Origin: Aureimonas sp. ME7 | GTDB lineage: Bacteria; Pseudomonadota; Alphaproteobacteria; Rhizobiales; Rhizobiaceae | Direction of reading: 5' to 3' | DNA length: 64,000 nucleotides | NCBI RefSeq assembly: GCF_903970965.1 | Contig: NZ_CAJCKW010000003.1 | Span: forward strand, 372,001 to 436,000 | In this document: piece by piece, positions 1 through 8,642 of the stretch | Layout: each line of letters begins with the position of its first letter | Position numbering within the stretch: position 1 is the stretch's first letter | Program-made: the position numbers and the translations under genes | The notes under the pieces: model-generated | The model's database searches: none | Told to the model about the DNA's origin: nothing | The model's input: the letters and a program-made list of their open reading frames with translations, nothing else

Positions 1-1
1 T

Positions 2-199
2 ACTGTGACGGAAACCCGTTCCTTTGGCTACCCGGCTTCGACCGGCGCCACGGTGAACCTCATCCCCGGTTCACGCTACCAAAGCCGCGCCACGCAGACC
101 AACTCGATCAACGCGGTCGCCCGCGGCGAGTATCACAATGGCTACGTCGCCGGCGCGCCGGTGTCCGGCCGCTTCGTCCCGGGCTCGGACTCGTTCTGA
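2..199 (+). CDS. C-terminal end of an unidentified protein (cut by window edge)
   Basis: An open frame enters from the left edge and ends in TGA at 197-199. A GTG at 5 could be a start, but the frame is open to the edge and a truncated longer gene is more likely. The visible part is rich in Gly, Ser, Asn and Tyr and ends in GRFVPGSDSF, with no charged helix or membrane segment, as in the tail of an exported or surface protein. I do not recognise a family. A strong terminator follows 46 bases later, so this is the last gene of its transcript. Confidence 0.5.
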   Translation, partial: TVTETRSFGYPASTGATVNLIPGSRYQSRATQTNSINAVARGEYHNGYVAGAPVSGRFVPGSDSF

Positions 200-244
200 T
201 CCCTGGCATTCGATCGGACGGTCCTCCCTCCGTCCGGTTGCAAA

Positions 245-274
245 GGCCCGATCCGCAAGGATCGGGCCTTTTTT
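245..274 (+). terminator. Intrinsic terminator after the left-edge gene
   Basis: A perfect 10-bp stem (GGCCCGATCC, 245-254, with GGATCGGGCC, 259-268) closes a GCAA tetraloop and runs into six T residues. It separates the left-edge gene from the leuA leader region. Confidence 0.93.
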
Positions 275-319
275 CGTTCGATACGGCAAAAGGACTTGCG
301 CCCGCGCGGAGCCGCGTTC

Positions 320-454
320 ATGTTCGCCGCCATGTCGCAGACCCGAGCCCCTTTCGAATCCACCACGACCGTCGCCACTCGGCGCGGTGTGGGTTGCGCT
401 CGTCTGCCGGCTGGCCTTCTTCTCGTCCTTAGCGGCGATCGTCGGGCCCGTTGA
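320..454 (+). CDS. Putative leucine-rich leader peptide upstream of leuA
   Basis: A 44-codon frame starts at ATG 320 with a GGAG Shine-Dalgarno at 308-311 (8-nt spacing) and ends in TGA at 452-454. A second in-frame ATG lies at 332. Near its end it reads LPAGLLLVLS, using CTG, CTT, CTT, CTC and CTT, and it lies 150 bases before leuA. A run of Leu codons in a short translated leader before a leucine gene is the pattern of ribosome-mediated attenuation. GC-rich inverted segments lie in 460-500 and 557-569, but no classical T-tailed attenuator is seen, so the regulatory role is inference. The 405-base gap between genes here holds only this and the terminator at 245-274. Confidence 0.4.
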   Translation: MFAAMSQTRAPFESTTTVATRRGVGCARLPAGLLLVLSGDRRAR

Positions 455-604
455 TCGAAGGGGCGCCCGGCGGTCGAGCCGGCGCGCGAAACCCTCGCAT
501 CGCCTCCAGTCTCTTCGGCTTTACAGAACTCCACAAATCCTCGAAGGACGAACCGGTCGGCTGAGAGCCGCCGCCGTCTTTGCCGAACGAGCAAGGTTTC
601 CGCT

Positions 605-2296
605 ATGTCCGTATCCGCCCCGGTGATGCGCAACGCCACCGACAAGTATCAAGCCTATCCCGCCGTCGATCTGCCCGATCGCCAATGGCCCTCGCGCCGC
701 ATCGAGACGGCCCCGATCTGGTGCTCGGTGGACCTGCGCGACGGCAACCAGGCGCTGGTCGATCCGATGGGGCAGGAGCGCAAGTCGCGCATGTTCGCCC
801 TTCTGAAGGCGATGCGCTTTCGCGAGGTCGAGATCGGCTTTCCTTCCGCGTCCCAGACCGACTTCGACTTCGTGCGCTGGTGCATCGAGGACGGCGGCGT
901 GCCGGACGAGATGTCGCTCCAGGTCCTTGTCCAGTGCCGCCCGGAGCTGATCACCCGGACATTCGAGAGCCTGGAAGGGGCAAAGAATCCGATCGTCCAT
1001 TTCTACAACTCGACCAGCGAGCTGCAGCGCCGCGTCGTGTTCGGCAAGGATCGCGCGGGCATCAAGGCGATCGCGGTGGACGCGGCCAAGATGATCACCG
1101 ACATGGCGGCGAAGGCCGGCGGCGGGTTCCGCTTCGAATATTCGCCTGAAAGCTTCACCGGTACCGAACTCGAGTTCTCGCTCGAGATCTGCAACGCGGT
1201 CGCCGAGGTGGTCGGCCCGACGCCCGAGAACCGCCTGATCCTCAACCTGCCCGCCACCGTCGAGATGTCGACGCCCAACATCCATGCCGACCAGATCGAA
1301 TGGATGAGCCGCAACCTCGACAATCGCGACGCGATCATCCTCTCGCTGCACCCGCACAACGATCGCGGCACCGCGATCGCCGCGACCGAACTCGGCCTCA
1401 TGGCAGGCGCCGACCGCGTCGAGGGCACGCTCTTCGGCAACGGCGAGCGCACGGGCAACGTCGATCTCGTGACGCTCGCGCTCAACATGTACACGCAAGG
1501 AATCGACCCCGAGCTCGACGTGTCCGACATCAACCGGATCAAGGACGTCTACGAGCACTGCAACCAGCTCACGATTCCCGAGCGCCACCCCTATGTCGGC
1601 GAACTCGTCTACACCGCGTTCTCCGGTTCGCATCAGGATGCGATCAACAAGGGAATGAAGGCGGCGAAGACCGCCAACTCCCCGCTCTGGGCCGTGCCCT
1701 ACCTGCCGATAGACCCGCAGGACGTCGGCCGCTCCTACGAGGCGATCATCCGCATCAACTCGCAAAGCGGCAAGGGCGGCATCGCCTATGTGCTCCAGGC
1801 CGACCACGGCCTGAACCTGCCGCGCAAGCTTCAGGTCGATTTCCGCGAGGACATTCAGCGCATCACCGACGAGGAAGGCAAGGAGCTTCCGGTCAAGCGG
1901 ATCTACGACCGCTTCATCGAGCGCTACGTCGAGCAGCCGGGTGCGCGCTTCGGCTATGTCGACCACCTGACGCGGCCCGAGCAGGGGCCGGCGCGCCGCA
2001 CGGTGACGGCCCAGGTTCGCGACGGCGAGAAGACGGTCGATATCGAGGGGCGGGGCACGGGCGCGATCGACGGGTTCATCGACGCGCTCGCGCGCCATAC
2101 CGGCATCGAACTTTCGGTCGCCGACTATTCCGAGCACTCGTTGCAGCGCGGCTCCAACGCCTCGGCCATCGCCTATATGGAGATCGAGCATCCCGGCGGG
2201 CGCGTGTTCGGCGCGGGCATCGACCAGAACGCCACCACCGCCTCGCTCAAGGCCATCGTTGCAGCCGTCAACATGATCGCCAATAATCAGGGTTAA
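605..2296 (+). CDS. leuA: 2-isopropylmalate synthase
   Basis: Catalyses the first committed step of leucine synthesis, joining acetyl-CoA and 2-oxoisovalerate, in the cytoplasm. The 563-residue protein is of the longer actinobacterial/yeast-like LeuA class, about 40 residues longer than the enterobacterial enzyme. The HMGL-type TIM barrel begins at about residue 40 with CSVDLRDGNQALVDPM, carrying the Arg-Asp metal/substrate motif. The later LHPHNDRGTAIAATELG motif and the GTLFGNGERTGNVD loop are typical. The last 150 residues form the regulatory domain that senses leucine. ATG 605 has only a weak ribosome site (AGCAAGG). The Leu-rich leader at 320-454 may control it. A stem-loop follows the stop. 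Confidence 0.96.
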   Translation: MSVSAPVMRNATDKYQAYPAVDLPDRQWPSRRIETAPIWCSVDLRDGNQALVDPMGQERKSRMFALLKAMRFREVEIGFPSASQTDFDFVRWCIEDGGVPDEMSLQVLVQCRPELITRTFESLEGAKNPIVHFYNSTSELQRRVVFGKDRAGIKAIAVDAAKMITDMAAKAGGGFRFEYSPESFTGTELEFSLEICNAVAEVVGPTPENRLILNLPATVEMSTPNIHADQIEWMSRNLDNRDAIILSLHPHNDRGTAIAATELGLMAGADRVEGTLFGNGERTGNVDLVTLALNMYTQGIDPELDVSDINRIKDVYEHCNQLTIPERHPYVGELVYTAFSGSHQDAINKGMKAAKTANSPLWAVPYLPIDPQDVGRSYEAIIRINSQSGKGGIAYVLQADHGLNLPRKLQVDFREDIQRITDEEGKELPVKRIYDRFIERYVEQPGARFGYVDHLTRPEQGPARRTVTAQVRDGEKTVDIEGRGTGAIDGFIDALARHTGIELSVADYSEHSLQRGSNASAIAYMEIEHPGGRVFGAGIDQNATTASLKAIVAAVNMIANNQG

Positions 2297-2302
2297 CGGA
2301 TC

Positions 2303-2338
2303 CTTTCGCGAGGCCGGTCCGTTCCGGCCTCGCGAAAG
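2303..2338 (+). terminator. Long stem-loop after leuA, probable terminator
   Basis: A perfect 15-bp inverted repeat (2303-2317 with 2324-2338, loop TCCGTT) begins 7 bases after the leuA stop. It is very stable but has no T tract, so it may terminate with Rho or protect the 3' end. Confidence 0.6.
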
Positions 2339-2407
2339 CCTGCGGCGATAGTCCTGAAAGTCGGCGGCGGGCCATGACGGTTCGCCGGCGATGCAGTCGA
2401 GGTTGGC

Positions 2408-3037
2408 ATGATGATGGAGCCCAAGGGCAGCGCGTTGACGGTTTCCTCGGGGACCAAGCGTCTGGCCGACGCCGTGCGCGCGGCCAAGATCGCCTCCGCG
2501 CAGCGCACCGACATCGTGGTCGATATCCGCGAGGCGGACCGGGCGCGGCTCGAGATCTTCGCCGAGGAACTGCAGCCCATCATCGACGCCGTTCCGCCGG
2601 GCGACGACCTGTTCGACTTCACGCTGTCGGGCGGCCCGCAGCCGCGCTTCTGGGTGGACGGAACGGCGCAGGTGATGATGGCGCGCGACCGGCGCACCTA
2701 TCGCTTCGTGCGCGACACGCGGCTCGGCCGTCTTACCCTCGCCGAATCCACCGAAAGCCGCCTGATCGTCGACAAGGTGACCGAATACGTCGCCGAGCGG
2801 ATGGTCGAGCGCGACCGGGCGTTGGCGAGCGACGACGGCATCGGCCTGCGCGCCGCGCCCGAGCGGACGGCTCCCTCGCCGACCCAGCCGCTCGCTTCGC
2901 ACGAGCCCATCCGAATGGCGCCGCGTCCGCGCTCCACCGACTTCGTGATCGCCCTGTCCTGGCTGATGATCGGCATCGTGGTCGGCGCCGGGGTTCTGAT
3001 GCTGCTGGCGGCGCTGCGTGGGGCGCCGATCCTCTGA
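2408..3037 (+). CDS. Conserved hypothetical protein with C-terminal membrane anchor
   Basis: 209 residues. The first 165 are charged and soluble, including a segment rich in acidic residues and a basic patch (MARDRRTYRFVRD). After a Pro/Arg-rich linker, residues about 178-204 form one hydrophobic segment (LSWLMIGIVVGAGVLMLLAA), leaving a few residues outside, which is a tail-anchor layout. Three ATGs lie in tandem at 2408. I do not recognise a named family; similar tail-anchored proteins occur next to leuA in Hyphomicrobiales (from memory). It converges on the BenE-type gene with a 9-base gap. Confidence 0.7.
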   Translation: MMMEPKGSALTVSSGTKRLADAVRAAKIASAQRTDIVVDIREADRARLEIFAEELQPIIDAVPPGDDLFDFTLSGGPQPRFWVDGTAQVMMARDRRTYRFVRDTRLGRLTLAESTESRLIVDKVTEYVAERMVERDRALASDDGIGLRAAPERTAPSPTQPLASHEPIRMAPRPRSTDFVIALSWLMIGIVVGAGVLMLLAALRGAPIL

Positions 3038-3046
3038 TCGCCCCTC

Positions 3047-4198
3047 CTAGCGCCGGCGCTGCAGGAGAAGCATCGCGCCGCCGGCAAGAAGGCCCCAGAA
3101 CGGCGCGCTGATCGCGAAGAACACCGTTCCCGAACTCGTCACCAGAAAGCACAAGGTCGCGGCCTCGCGCTCGCCCGGTTTCGCCATGGCCGCGTTCAGC
3201 GATGCGGACAACGCGCCGATCAACGCGAGCCCGGCGATCGCCTGAACCAGAAGCGGGTTCTGAGCCGCGAACGCGGTGATGGTGCCGGCCGACAGCCCGA
3301 ACACGATGTAGGCCATCCCCGAAACGACGCCTGCCCACCAGCGCCGGTCGCGATCCGGTCCTGCCTCGTCGCCGGCGCAGATCGCCGCCGTCATCGCGGC
3401 GAGGTTCACCGCGTGTCCGCCGAACGGGGCGGACAGGATCGTGGCGAGTCCCGTGCCGGAGAAGATCGAGCCGGGGTCGGGATCGTAGCCGTTCACTCGC
3501 ATGACGGCGATGCCGGGAATGGTCTGCGACGCCATGTTGACGAGAAACAAGGGAACGCCGAGGCCGAGGATGGCAGCCGCCGTGAACTCGGGCACCACGA
3601 ACACCGGCTGCGGAATACCGAGCGCGGCGCCGTTCGCCACACCCGGTCCCGTCGATGCGATGATGCCGAAAGCGACGAGGGCCGCGGCCGGCACGGCGAA
3701 CATGCGCTTCCACAGGCCGACGAGAAGCCATGTGCCGGCGATGGCGAGCGCGGCCCACGGTTCGCTCGCCAGGGCCCGCACGGGCGCCAGACACAAGGGC
3801 AGGAGGATGCCGGCCAGCATGGCGCTGGCCAGCGATAGGGGAATACGGGTGACGAGGCGGCCGAGCGGGCGCACGAGCCCCGCCAGAAGCATAAGAGCGC
3901 CGGCCACCAGGAATGCGCCGACCGCCACGGCAAATCCCCCGCTCGGGCTCCCGGCGCTTGCCAGAAGCGCGGCGCCGGGCGTCGACCAGGCGATCGACAA
4001 CGGAAGGCGCGATCGCCAGCACATCACGATGCCGGTGATGCCCATGATGACGGACAGCGCCATCAGTCCGGCGGCCGCTTCCGCCTCGCTGGCGCCCGCA
4101 CCCCGGAGGCCCTGGAGGATCACCGAGAACGAACTCGCATAGGCGACGAAGGAAGCAAGAAGACCCGCCGCCAAGGCAGAGGAGGGAGGGCGGGTCAT
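3047..4198 (-). CDS. benE: BenE family benzoate/H+ symporter-like transporter
   Basis: 383 residues, almost entirely hydrophobic, with about 10-12 membrane spans. The N-terminal part (ASFVAYASSFSVILQGL) and the LPLSIAWSTPGAALL segment match the BenE family of benzoate symporters. A later GGHAVNLAAMTAAICAG stretch is also typical. A GGAGC ribosome site precedes ATG 4198. No benzoate degradation gene (benABCD, cat) lies nearby, so the substrate is uncertain; orphan BenE proteins are common in this order. Transcribed alone, convergent with the membrane-anchored protein. Confidence 0.85.
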   Translation of the reverse strand: MTRPPSSALAAGLLASFVAYASSFSVILQGLRGAGASEAEAAAGLMALSVIMGITGIVMCWRSRLPLSIAWSTPGAALLASAGSPSGGFAVAVGAFLVAGALMLLAGLVRPLGRLVTRIPLSLASAMLAGILLPLCLAPVRALASEPWAALAIAGTWLLVGLWKRMFAVPAAALVAFGIIASTGPGVANGAALGIPQPVFVVPEFTAAAILGLGVPLFLVNMASQTIPGIAVMRVNGYDPDPGSIFSGTGLATILSAPFGGHAVNLAAMTAAICAGDEAGPDRDRRWWAGVVSGMAYIVFGLSAGTITAFAAQNPLLVQAIAGLALIGALSASLNAAMAKPGEREAATLCFLVTSSGTVFFAISAPFWGLLAGGAMLLLQRRR

Positions 4199-4336
4199 GG
4201 AAGCTCCACAAGGGACAGGCTGAACCTTAAGCCCTCCTTATGGTGGGGAAAGACCCTGCTGCAAGCGCCGAACGGCGGATTGCGCAAACTTCAGGCCTGA
4301 CGATCCGCTCGATCGCGGCTTCGCGGCGGGATGGTG

Positions 4337-5308
4337 TCAGCCGCCGGAGGCCTCTTCAGCAACGGGGGCAGGGGCTGCGCGTTCGCTGAGGTTCTCTGCC
4401 GTGCCGTCTCGCAGGAGGCGCCGTTCGCGGATCCAGTCGATGCCGCTCCCGTCCGCCTTGAGGCCGCGTTCGCGCTGGGTGAGGGACCAGCGGCCGGGCT
4501 CGCCCTCGATCTCGAACAGGTTGTAGCGTGAGGCCGGTTTGGAGCCGCCGGCGTTCTGGCTGGCCGAGGGAACACCGGCCACCGGCACCTTGGCCCCGTC
4601 CGGGCCGTTCAGCCAGTAGAGCGTGTCGAGATGCGTGTGCCCGTGGAGAACGAGTTCCGCCCCCGCATCGTGGATCACCTTGGAAAAGAACTGCTTGCCG
4701 ATCAGCCGCTTCGACCAGGCTGCAGCCCCCGCGATCGGCGGATGGTGGATCATCACGACGCGAAACAGCCCGCGCGCCTTGGCCTCTTCCAGAAGGCGGG
4801 CGGTGGCGAGTGCCTGTCCGCGCTTGAACGTGCCGGTGGCGAAGAAGGGGGCGGTGGCCTCGGCGCTGGAGGTGCCGATGATGGCGACGGGGCCGCGAAT
4901 GCGCAGGTAGGGATAGTGCCGGTGCGATCCGGCCCGCCCGTCGTCGCCGACGAGATAGGGGTGCCACTCGTCGTAGACGCGCTTGAGCGCGCCGGGCACG
5001 TAGGCGTCGTGGTTGCCCGGCACGACCGAGACCCATTTCGGATCGCCGAGATCTTCTAGCCAGATCCGGGCGCCCGTGATCTCGCCCTTGGTCGCGAGAT
5101 TGACGAGATCGCCCGTCACCGCGACATGGTCGGCGCTTTGCGCCTTCATGTCGGCGACGAGGCGCAGGAGCGTGTCGCCGAACATCGCCCGCTTCCGGTT
5201 GCGCTGCCAGTTGATGTAGCCGGTGATGCGCTTGGTCGCGAGCTCGCGGTAGGAAAGCTCCGGCAGCGGGCCGAGATGAATGTCGGACAGATGGGCGAGA
5301 CGAAACAT
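4337..5308 (-). CDS. Metallophosphoesterase (calcineurin-like)
   Basis: 323 residues with the complete dimetal phosphoesterase motif set in order: LSDIHLG (Asp9, His11), TGDLVN, PGNHD, a central HHPP and a late HGHTHLD. The family hydrolyses phosphomonoesters or phosphodiesters such as cyclic nucleotides; the substrate cannot be read from sequence. No signal peptide, so cytoplasmic. It is divergent from the Nudix gene, with the two starts 64 bases apart, so they share a promoter region. Confidence 0.88.
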   Translation of the reverse strand: MFRLAHLSDIHLGPLPELSYRELATKRITGYINWQRNRKRAMFGDTLLRLVADMKAQSADHVAVTGDLVNLATKGEITGARIWLEDLGDPKWVSVVPGNHDAYVPGALKRVYDEWHPYLVGDDGRAGSHRHYPYLRIRGPVAIIGTSSAEATAPFFATGTFKRGQALATARLLEEAKARGLFRVVMIHHPPIAGAAAWSKRLIGKQFFSKVIHDAGAELVLHGHTHLDTLYWLNGPDGAKVPVAGVPSASQNAGGSKPASRYNLFEIEGEPGRWSLTQRERGLKADGSGIDWIRERRLLRDGTAENLSERAAPAPVAEEASGG

Positions 5309-5371
5309 GGCGGATCAACTAGCCGGAACGCGGGCGATGAAAAGGGGCGCTCGTTGCGCGGCGTGAGCCGG

Positions 5372-5812
5372 ATGGTCCGCTCGCTCGGCGGCGTCTACGC
5401 AAGGGCGGTGCGTCCGATGACCCTCGGCGTTCGCCTTCTCGGGCACGACGAGCGGGGCCACGTGTTCCTGGTGCGCCATGTCCATCGCGCCGGGTGGTTC
5501 CTGCCGGGCGGCGGCGTGGAGCGGGGCGAAACGGCGGCCGAGGCCGCGATCCGCGAAGCGCGGGAGGAGGGCAACCTCCGGCTGGACGGACCGCTCGCGC
5601 TGGTCGGCATTTTTCGGAACCCCTTGCAGCGCGGCGATCACGTCGTCCTCTTTCATGCGTCCGTCCGCGCCCTCGGCGAAAAGCGGGCGGACCGGGAGAT
5701 CGCCGAGGGGCGCTTCTTCGACGTCGGCGAGCTTCCGGAGGACATCTCTCCCGCCACCTCGCGCCGCATCCGCGAATGGCGGGGCGATCTCGCCCTGCCC
5801 GCGGACTGGTAG
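5372..5812 (+). CDS. Nudix hydrolase
   Basis: 146 residues from ATG 5372. The opening (VRPMTLGVRLL, then VFLVRHVHRAGWFLPGGG) is typical of small Nudix proteins of this order. The Nudix box follows as GGGVERGETAAEAAIREARE and continues into EEG, so the metal-binding glutamates are present. The frame is open further upstream, into the metallophosphoesterase gene, but the family length supports 5372; a TTG at 5354 with AGGGGC upstream is an alternative. Substrate unknown. Converges on the quinone reductase gene with a 4-base gap. Confidence 0.85.
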   Translation: MVRSLGGVYARAVRPMTLGVRLLGHDERGHVFLVRHVHRAGWFLPGGGVERGETAAEAAIREAREEGNLRLDGPLALVGIFRNPLQRGDHVVLFHASVRALGEKRADREIAEGRFFDVGELPEDISPATSRRIREWRGDLALPADW

Positions 5813-5816
5813 CGCG

Positions 5817-6803
5817 TCAGAGCGGGACCTGCTTGTCCCGCCCGTGTGGCCGGTCGAGATCGAGTTCGGGGCCGAGCGGCACGATCCGCGTCGGGTTCAC
5901 GGTGTCGTGGCTCTCGTAGTAGTGATGCTTGATATGGGTAAGGTTCACCGTCTCGGCGACGCCCGGCCATTGGTAGAGTTCCAGCATATAGGCTTCGAGG
6001 TTCGGATAGTCCGCGATCCGCCGGAGGTTGCACTTGAAGTGCCCGTGATACACCGCGTCGAAGCGGATCAGGGTGGTGAACAGGCGCCAGTCGGCCTCCG
6101 TGACGCGGGAGCCCGTCAGGTAGCGCTGGCGCGACAGGCGGTCCTCCAACTGGTCGAGCGTCTCGAACAGGGCGTGGAAGGGTTTCTCGTAGGCGCCTTG
6201 CGTCGTCGCGAAGCCGCATTTGTAGACGCCGTTGTTGACGTTGTCGTAGACGAGCGCGTTCACCGCATCGATCTCGGACCTCAGCTCGGCCGGGCAGAAA
6301 TCCACCGACGCGTCGCCGAACGCATCGAAGGACGAGTTGAACATGCGCAGGATCTCGGCGGACTCGTTGTTGACGATCGTGTTCTCGCGCTTGTCCCAGA
6401 GCACCGGCACGGTGACGCGGCCCGTGAAGCTCGGATCGGCCTTCTGGTAGACCTCGAAGAGGCGCGTCGCGCCGTTGACCTCGTCCGGAATGACGCCGGG
6501 ATGGGGCGCGAAGGTCCAGCCCTCCTTGCCCATGAACCAGTCCACCACCGACAGGGACACGACGTCCTCCAGCTTCTTCAGCCGGCGCAGGATCAGCGTC
6601 CGGTGCGCCCAGGGGCAGGCGAGGGAGACGTAGAGATGGTAGCGGCCGGCTTCCGCCTTCACGGCATCCTGACCGTCCGGCCCGGGGCTCCCGTCGGCCG
6701 TGACCCAGCGACGAAAGGCGGTCTTGGTGCGTTCGAAGGCGCCGCCCGTCTTCTTCGTGTCGTACCACTGGTCCTGCCACTTGCCGTCCACCAGAAGGCC
6801 CAT
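5817..6803 (-). CDS. yqjG: Glutathionyl-hydroquinone reductase (ECM4/YqjG family)
   Basis: 328 residues. A glutathione transferase of the Xi class that reduces glutathionyl-hydroquinones. The catalytic Cys63 lies in the family motif CPWAHR after HLYVSLA. Later family segments are present: PVLWDKRENTIVNNES (glutathione binding), FNSSFDAF, and GYYESHD-like HHYYESHDTVNP near the C-terminus. Start at ATG 6803 gives the usual family length; the frame is open for about 440 bases more, but that stretch is unlike the family and covers the divergent promoter. An inverted repeat at 6893-6927 may be its operator. Confidence 0.9.
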   Translation of the reverse strand: MGLLVDGKWQDQWYDTKKTGGAFERTKTAFRRWVTADGSPGPDGQDAVKAEAGRYHLYVSLACPWAHRTLILRRLKKLEDVVSLSVVDWFMGKEGWTFAPHPGVIPDEVNGATRLFEVYQKADPSFTGRVTVPVLWDKRENTIVNNESAEILRMFNSSFDAFGDASVDFCPAELRSEIDAVNALVYDNVNNGVYKCGFATTQGAYEKPFHALFETLDQLEDRLSRQRYLTGSRVTEADWRLFTTLIRFDAVYHGHFKCNLRRIADYPNLEAYMLELYQWPGVAETVNLTHIKHHYYESHDTVNPTRIVPLGPELDLDRPHGRDKQVPL

Positions 6804-6892
6804 ACCGCGTCGTCTCCTTCGATTTGCCGGTTTGGAAGGGGAAAGCTTGTGTGAGGGTCGGCCGTTCCCAGCCCGAAGCGACGACGCTGCGT

Positions 6893-6927
6893 TTCCTATC
6901 GACGCACGCTCATCGATTTGATAGGAA
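6893..6927. promoter_or_regulatory. Inverted repeat in the promoter of the quinone reductase gene
   Basis: TTCCTATC (6893-6900) and GATAGGAA (6920-6927) are perfect inverted 8-mers 19 bases apart, about 90 bases upstream of the quinone reductase start and 170 upstream of the divergent GNAT gene. The layout suits a dimeric regulator; which one is unknown. Confidence 0.35.
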
Positions 6928-7097
6928 GCCCGCGGACAAAAACGGGGCGTCGATGCCCCTCGGGCTACATTCCCATGCAGCGACGACGACGCGAAGGGGC
7001 GGCACCAGCCGCCGGTATGAACGCCGCCCAAGGCTGATTCCGCGCGTTCGGAGGGTCTCGGGCGGATTGGCAAGCCTTCCCGTTTCAGGACTCGTCC

Positions 7098-7610
7098 ATG
7101 TTGTCCACCCTTCAGGATCTCGACCTGCGCTTCGTCGCGGAAACCGCTGATCACGCCGACGCCATCGAGGATATCGCGGCGCAAGCCTTCGGCCCCGGGC
7201 GCTTCACGCGTGCGGCCGAGCGGGTGCGCGAGCGCTCGCCCCACGACCCCGCTCTGTCGCTGGTGGCGATCCTGCGCGGCGAGGTGGTCGGCTCCGTCCG
7301 GCTCACAAGGGTGGCGATCGGTGGCTCACCGGTCCTGATGCTGGGTCCCTTGGCCGTGCGCCCGAGCTTCAAGAAGCGTGGGATCGGCCGCACGCTACTC
7401 GCCATGGCGGCCGATGTGGCGCGCGAGGTGGGAGAGCGGGCGATCTTCCTGGTCGGCGACCGCGCCTATTACATGCCGCTCGGCTACAAGCCGCTCCCCT
7501 CCGGCTCCGTGATCATGCCCGGTCCGGTGGACGAGGCACGCATCCTTGGCCTCGAACTCGCGCCGGACGCCTGGAGCGGCGTGCGGGGCCGCGTCGAGCC
7601 GCGCCGCTAG
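7098..7610 (+). CDS. GNAT family N-acetyltransferase (YhbS-like)
   Basis: 170 residues. The acetyl-CoA binding core is clear: VLMLGPLAVRPSFKKRGIGRTLL (beta 4 plus the R/Q-x-x-G-x-G/A loop as KKRGIG, near residue 95), followed by AREVGERAIFLVGDRAYYMPLGYKP, typical of the YhbS-type group. Acceptor substrate unknown. The stop overlaps by 4 bases the stop of the convergent patatin gene. Confidence 0.85.
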   Translation: MLSTLQDLDLRFVAETADHADAIEDIAAQAFGPGRFTRAAERVRERSPHDPALSLVAILRGEVVGSVRLTRVAIGGSPVLMLGPLAVRPSFKKRGIGRTLLAMAADVAREVGERAIFLVGDRAYYMPLGYKPLPSGSVIMPGPVDEARILGLELAPDAWSGVRGRVEPRR

Positions 7611-8623
7611 ACGATCGCCTCGACTTCGAAGGCCAGCGAGGAGCGGTGGCCGATGTCGCGCCTGTGCCGATCCAGCCAGCGGTCCGTCGCCGTGCGGCCG
7701 AGGTCGCGCAAGGTTTCGAGTTCGGACCAGCGCGTGTCGAGCTTGCCGACCGCGCCGCGTCGCGTCAGCTCTTCGCCCGCCGAGATCATGTGGAGGCGCA
7801 GGTCCGCGATCCGACGCATCACCGGATTGTCGAGGTCCTCGCCGCGCACCAGCCGCTTCACCTCGGTCAGCATGCGAAGGTCGCGCATCAGCGAGGTGTT
7901 GAAGGTGATCTCGTTGACCCGCGCCATGATCTCCTCCGCCGTGTCCGGCACACCGGGGCGGGCAAACGGCGTCACCTGCACGATCAGGAGATCGGCCGTG
8001 CCGCGATCCTCGTTGAAGAGCGGCGTCAGGACCGGATTGCCGAGATAGCCGCCGTCCCAGTAGTGCCGCCCGTCGATCTCCACCGCGCGGAAGAGGTCCG
8101 GCAGGCAGGCGGAGGCGAGAAGCGCGTCGGCCGTCAGCTCGCGTCCGGAAAAGACACGCACGCTCCCCGCCTCGACATCGGTCGCCGAAACGAAGCAGGG
8201 CACGAGCGTCTGCGCCTGGAGGCGGGGCAGGTCGATCGCCTCCTCCACCACGCGGCGCAGCGCGTTGGCGCTCGGCAGCGCCGGGCTGTAGGGCGACAGG
8301 AACTGGTTGAAGTTTTGCGCCTGCTCGATCGCACGATGCACCACGGCGCGCGGGAAGGGGAAGAAGGGCAGGCTGTTCTCGATCGCGCCGAGTGGCGAGC
8401 GGGCGGCGACCGTTTCCCAAAGGCGGTGCAACCCCGCCTTGGCACCCTCGCGCCCGTTCGTATCGAGCCCCGCTGCCAGTGCCGCCGCATTCAGTCCGCC
8501 CGCGCTCGTTCCGCTGACAGCGGCAATCTCGATCGAGGGATCGTCCAGAAGACGGTCCAGAACGCCCCAGGTGAAGGCGCCGTGGGCGCCGCCGCCTTGC
8601 AGGGCTAGCGTGATCCGATCCAT
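7607..8623 (-). CDS. Patatin-like phospholipase
   Basis: 338 residues. All patatin elements are seen: the oxyanion hole glycines in LQGGGAHGAFTWGVLDRL, the nucleophile Ser40 in GTSAGG, and the catalytic Asp in WDGGYLGNP. A Ser-Asp dyad lipid acyl hydrolase acting at the membrane surface is expected; the substrate is not known. Start ATG 8623 fits the family N-terminus (MDRITLALQGGGAHG). It begins 19 bases after the stop of the large membrane protein at 8643-10715, so it is probably the last gene of the MoxR operon, an unusual partner. Confidence 0.9.
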   Translation of the reverse strand: MDRITLALQGGGAHGAFTWGVLDRLLDDPSIEIAAVSGTSAGGLNAAALAAGLDTNGREGAKAGLHRLWETVAARSPLGAIENSLPFFPFPRAVVHRAIEQAQNFNQFLSPYSPALPSANALRRVVEEAIDLPRLQAQTLVPCFVSATDVEAGSVRVFSGRELTADALLASACLPDLFRAVEIDGRHYWDGGYLGNPVLTPLFNEDRGTADLLIVQVTPFARPGVPDTAEEIMARVNEITFNTSLMRDLRMLTEVKRLVRGEDLDNPVMRRIADLRLHMISAGEELTRRGAVGKLDTRWSELETLRDLGRTATDRWLDRHRRDIGHRSSLAFEVEAIV

Positions 8624-8642
8624 GGCCACAAGGCGACCTTTC

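Noticed and set aside
521-2902. A 793-codon open frame on the minus strand across leuA
   Set aside because: A shadow of leuA caused by high GC; no family motif, and the plus-strand gene is certain.
3047-4198. A benzoate degradation cluster around the BenE-type transporter
   Set aside because: No benABCD or cat genes lie on either side; the neighbours are unrelated.
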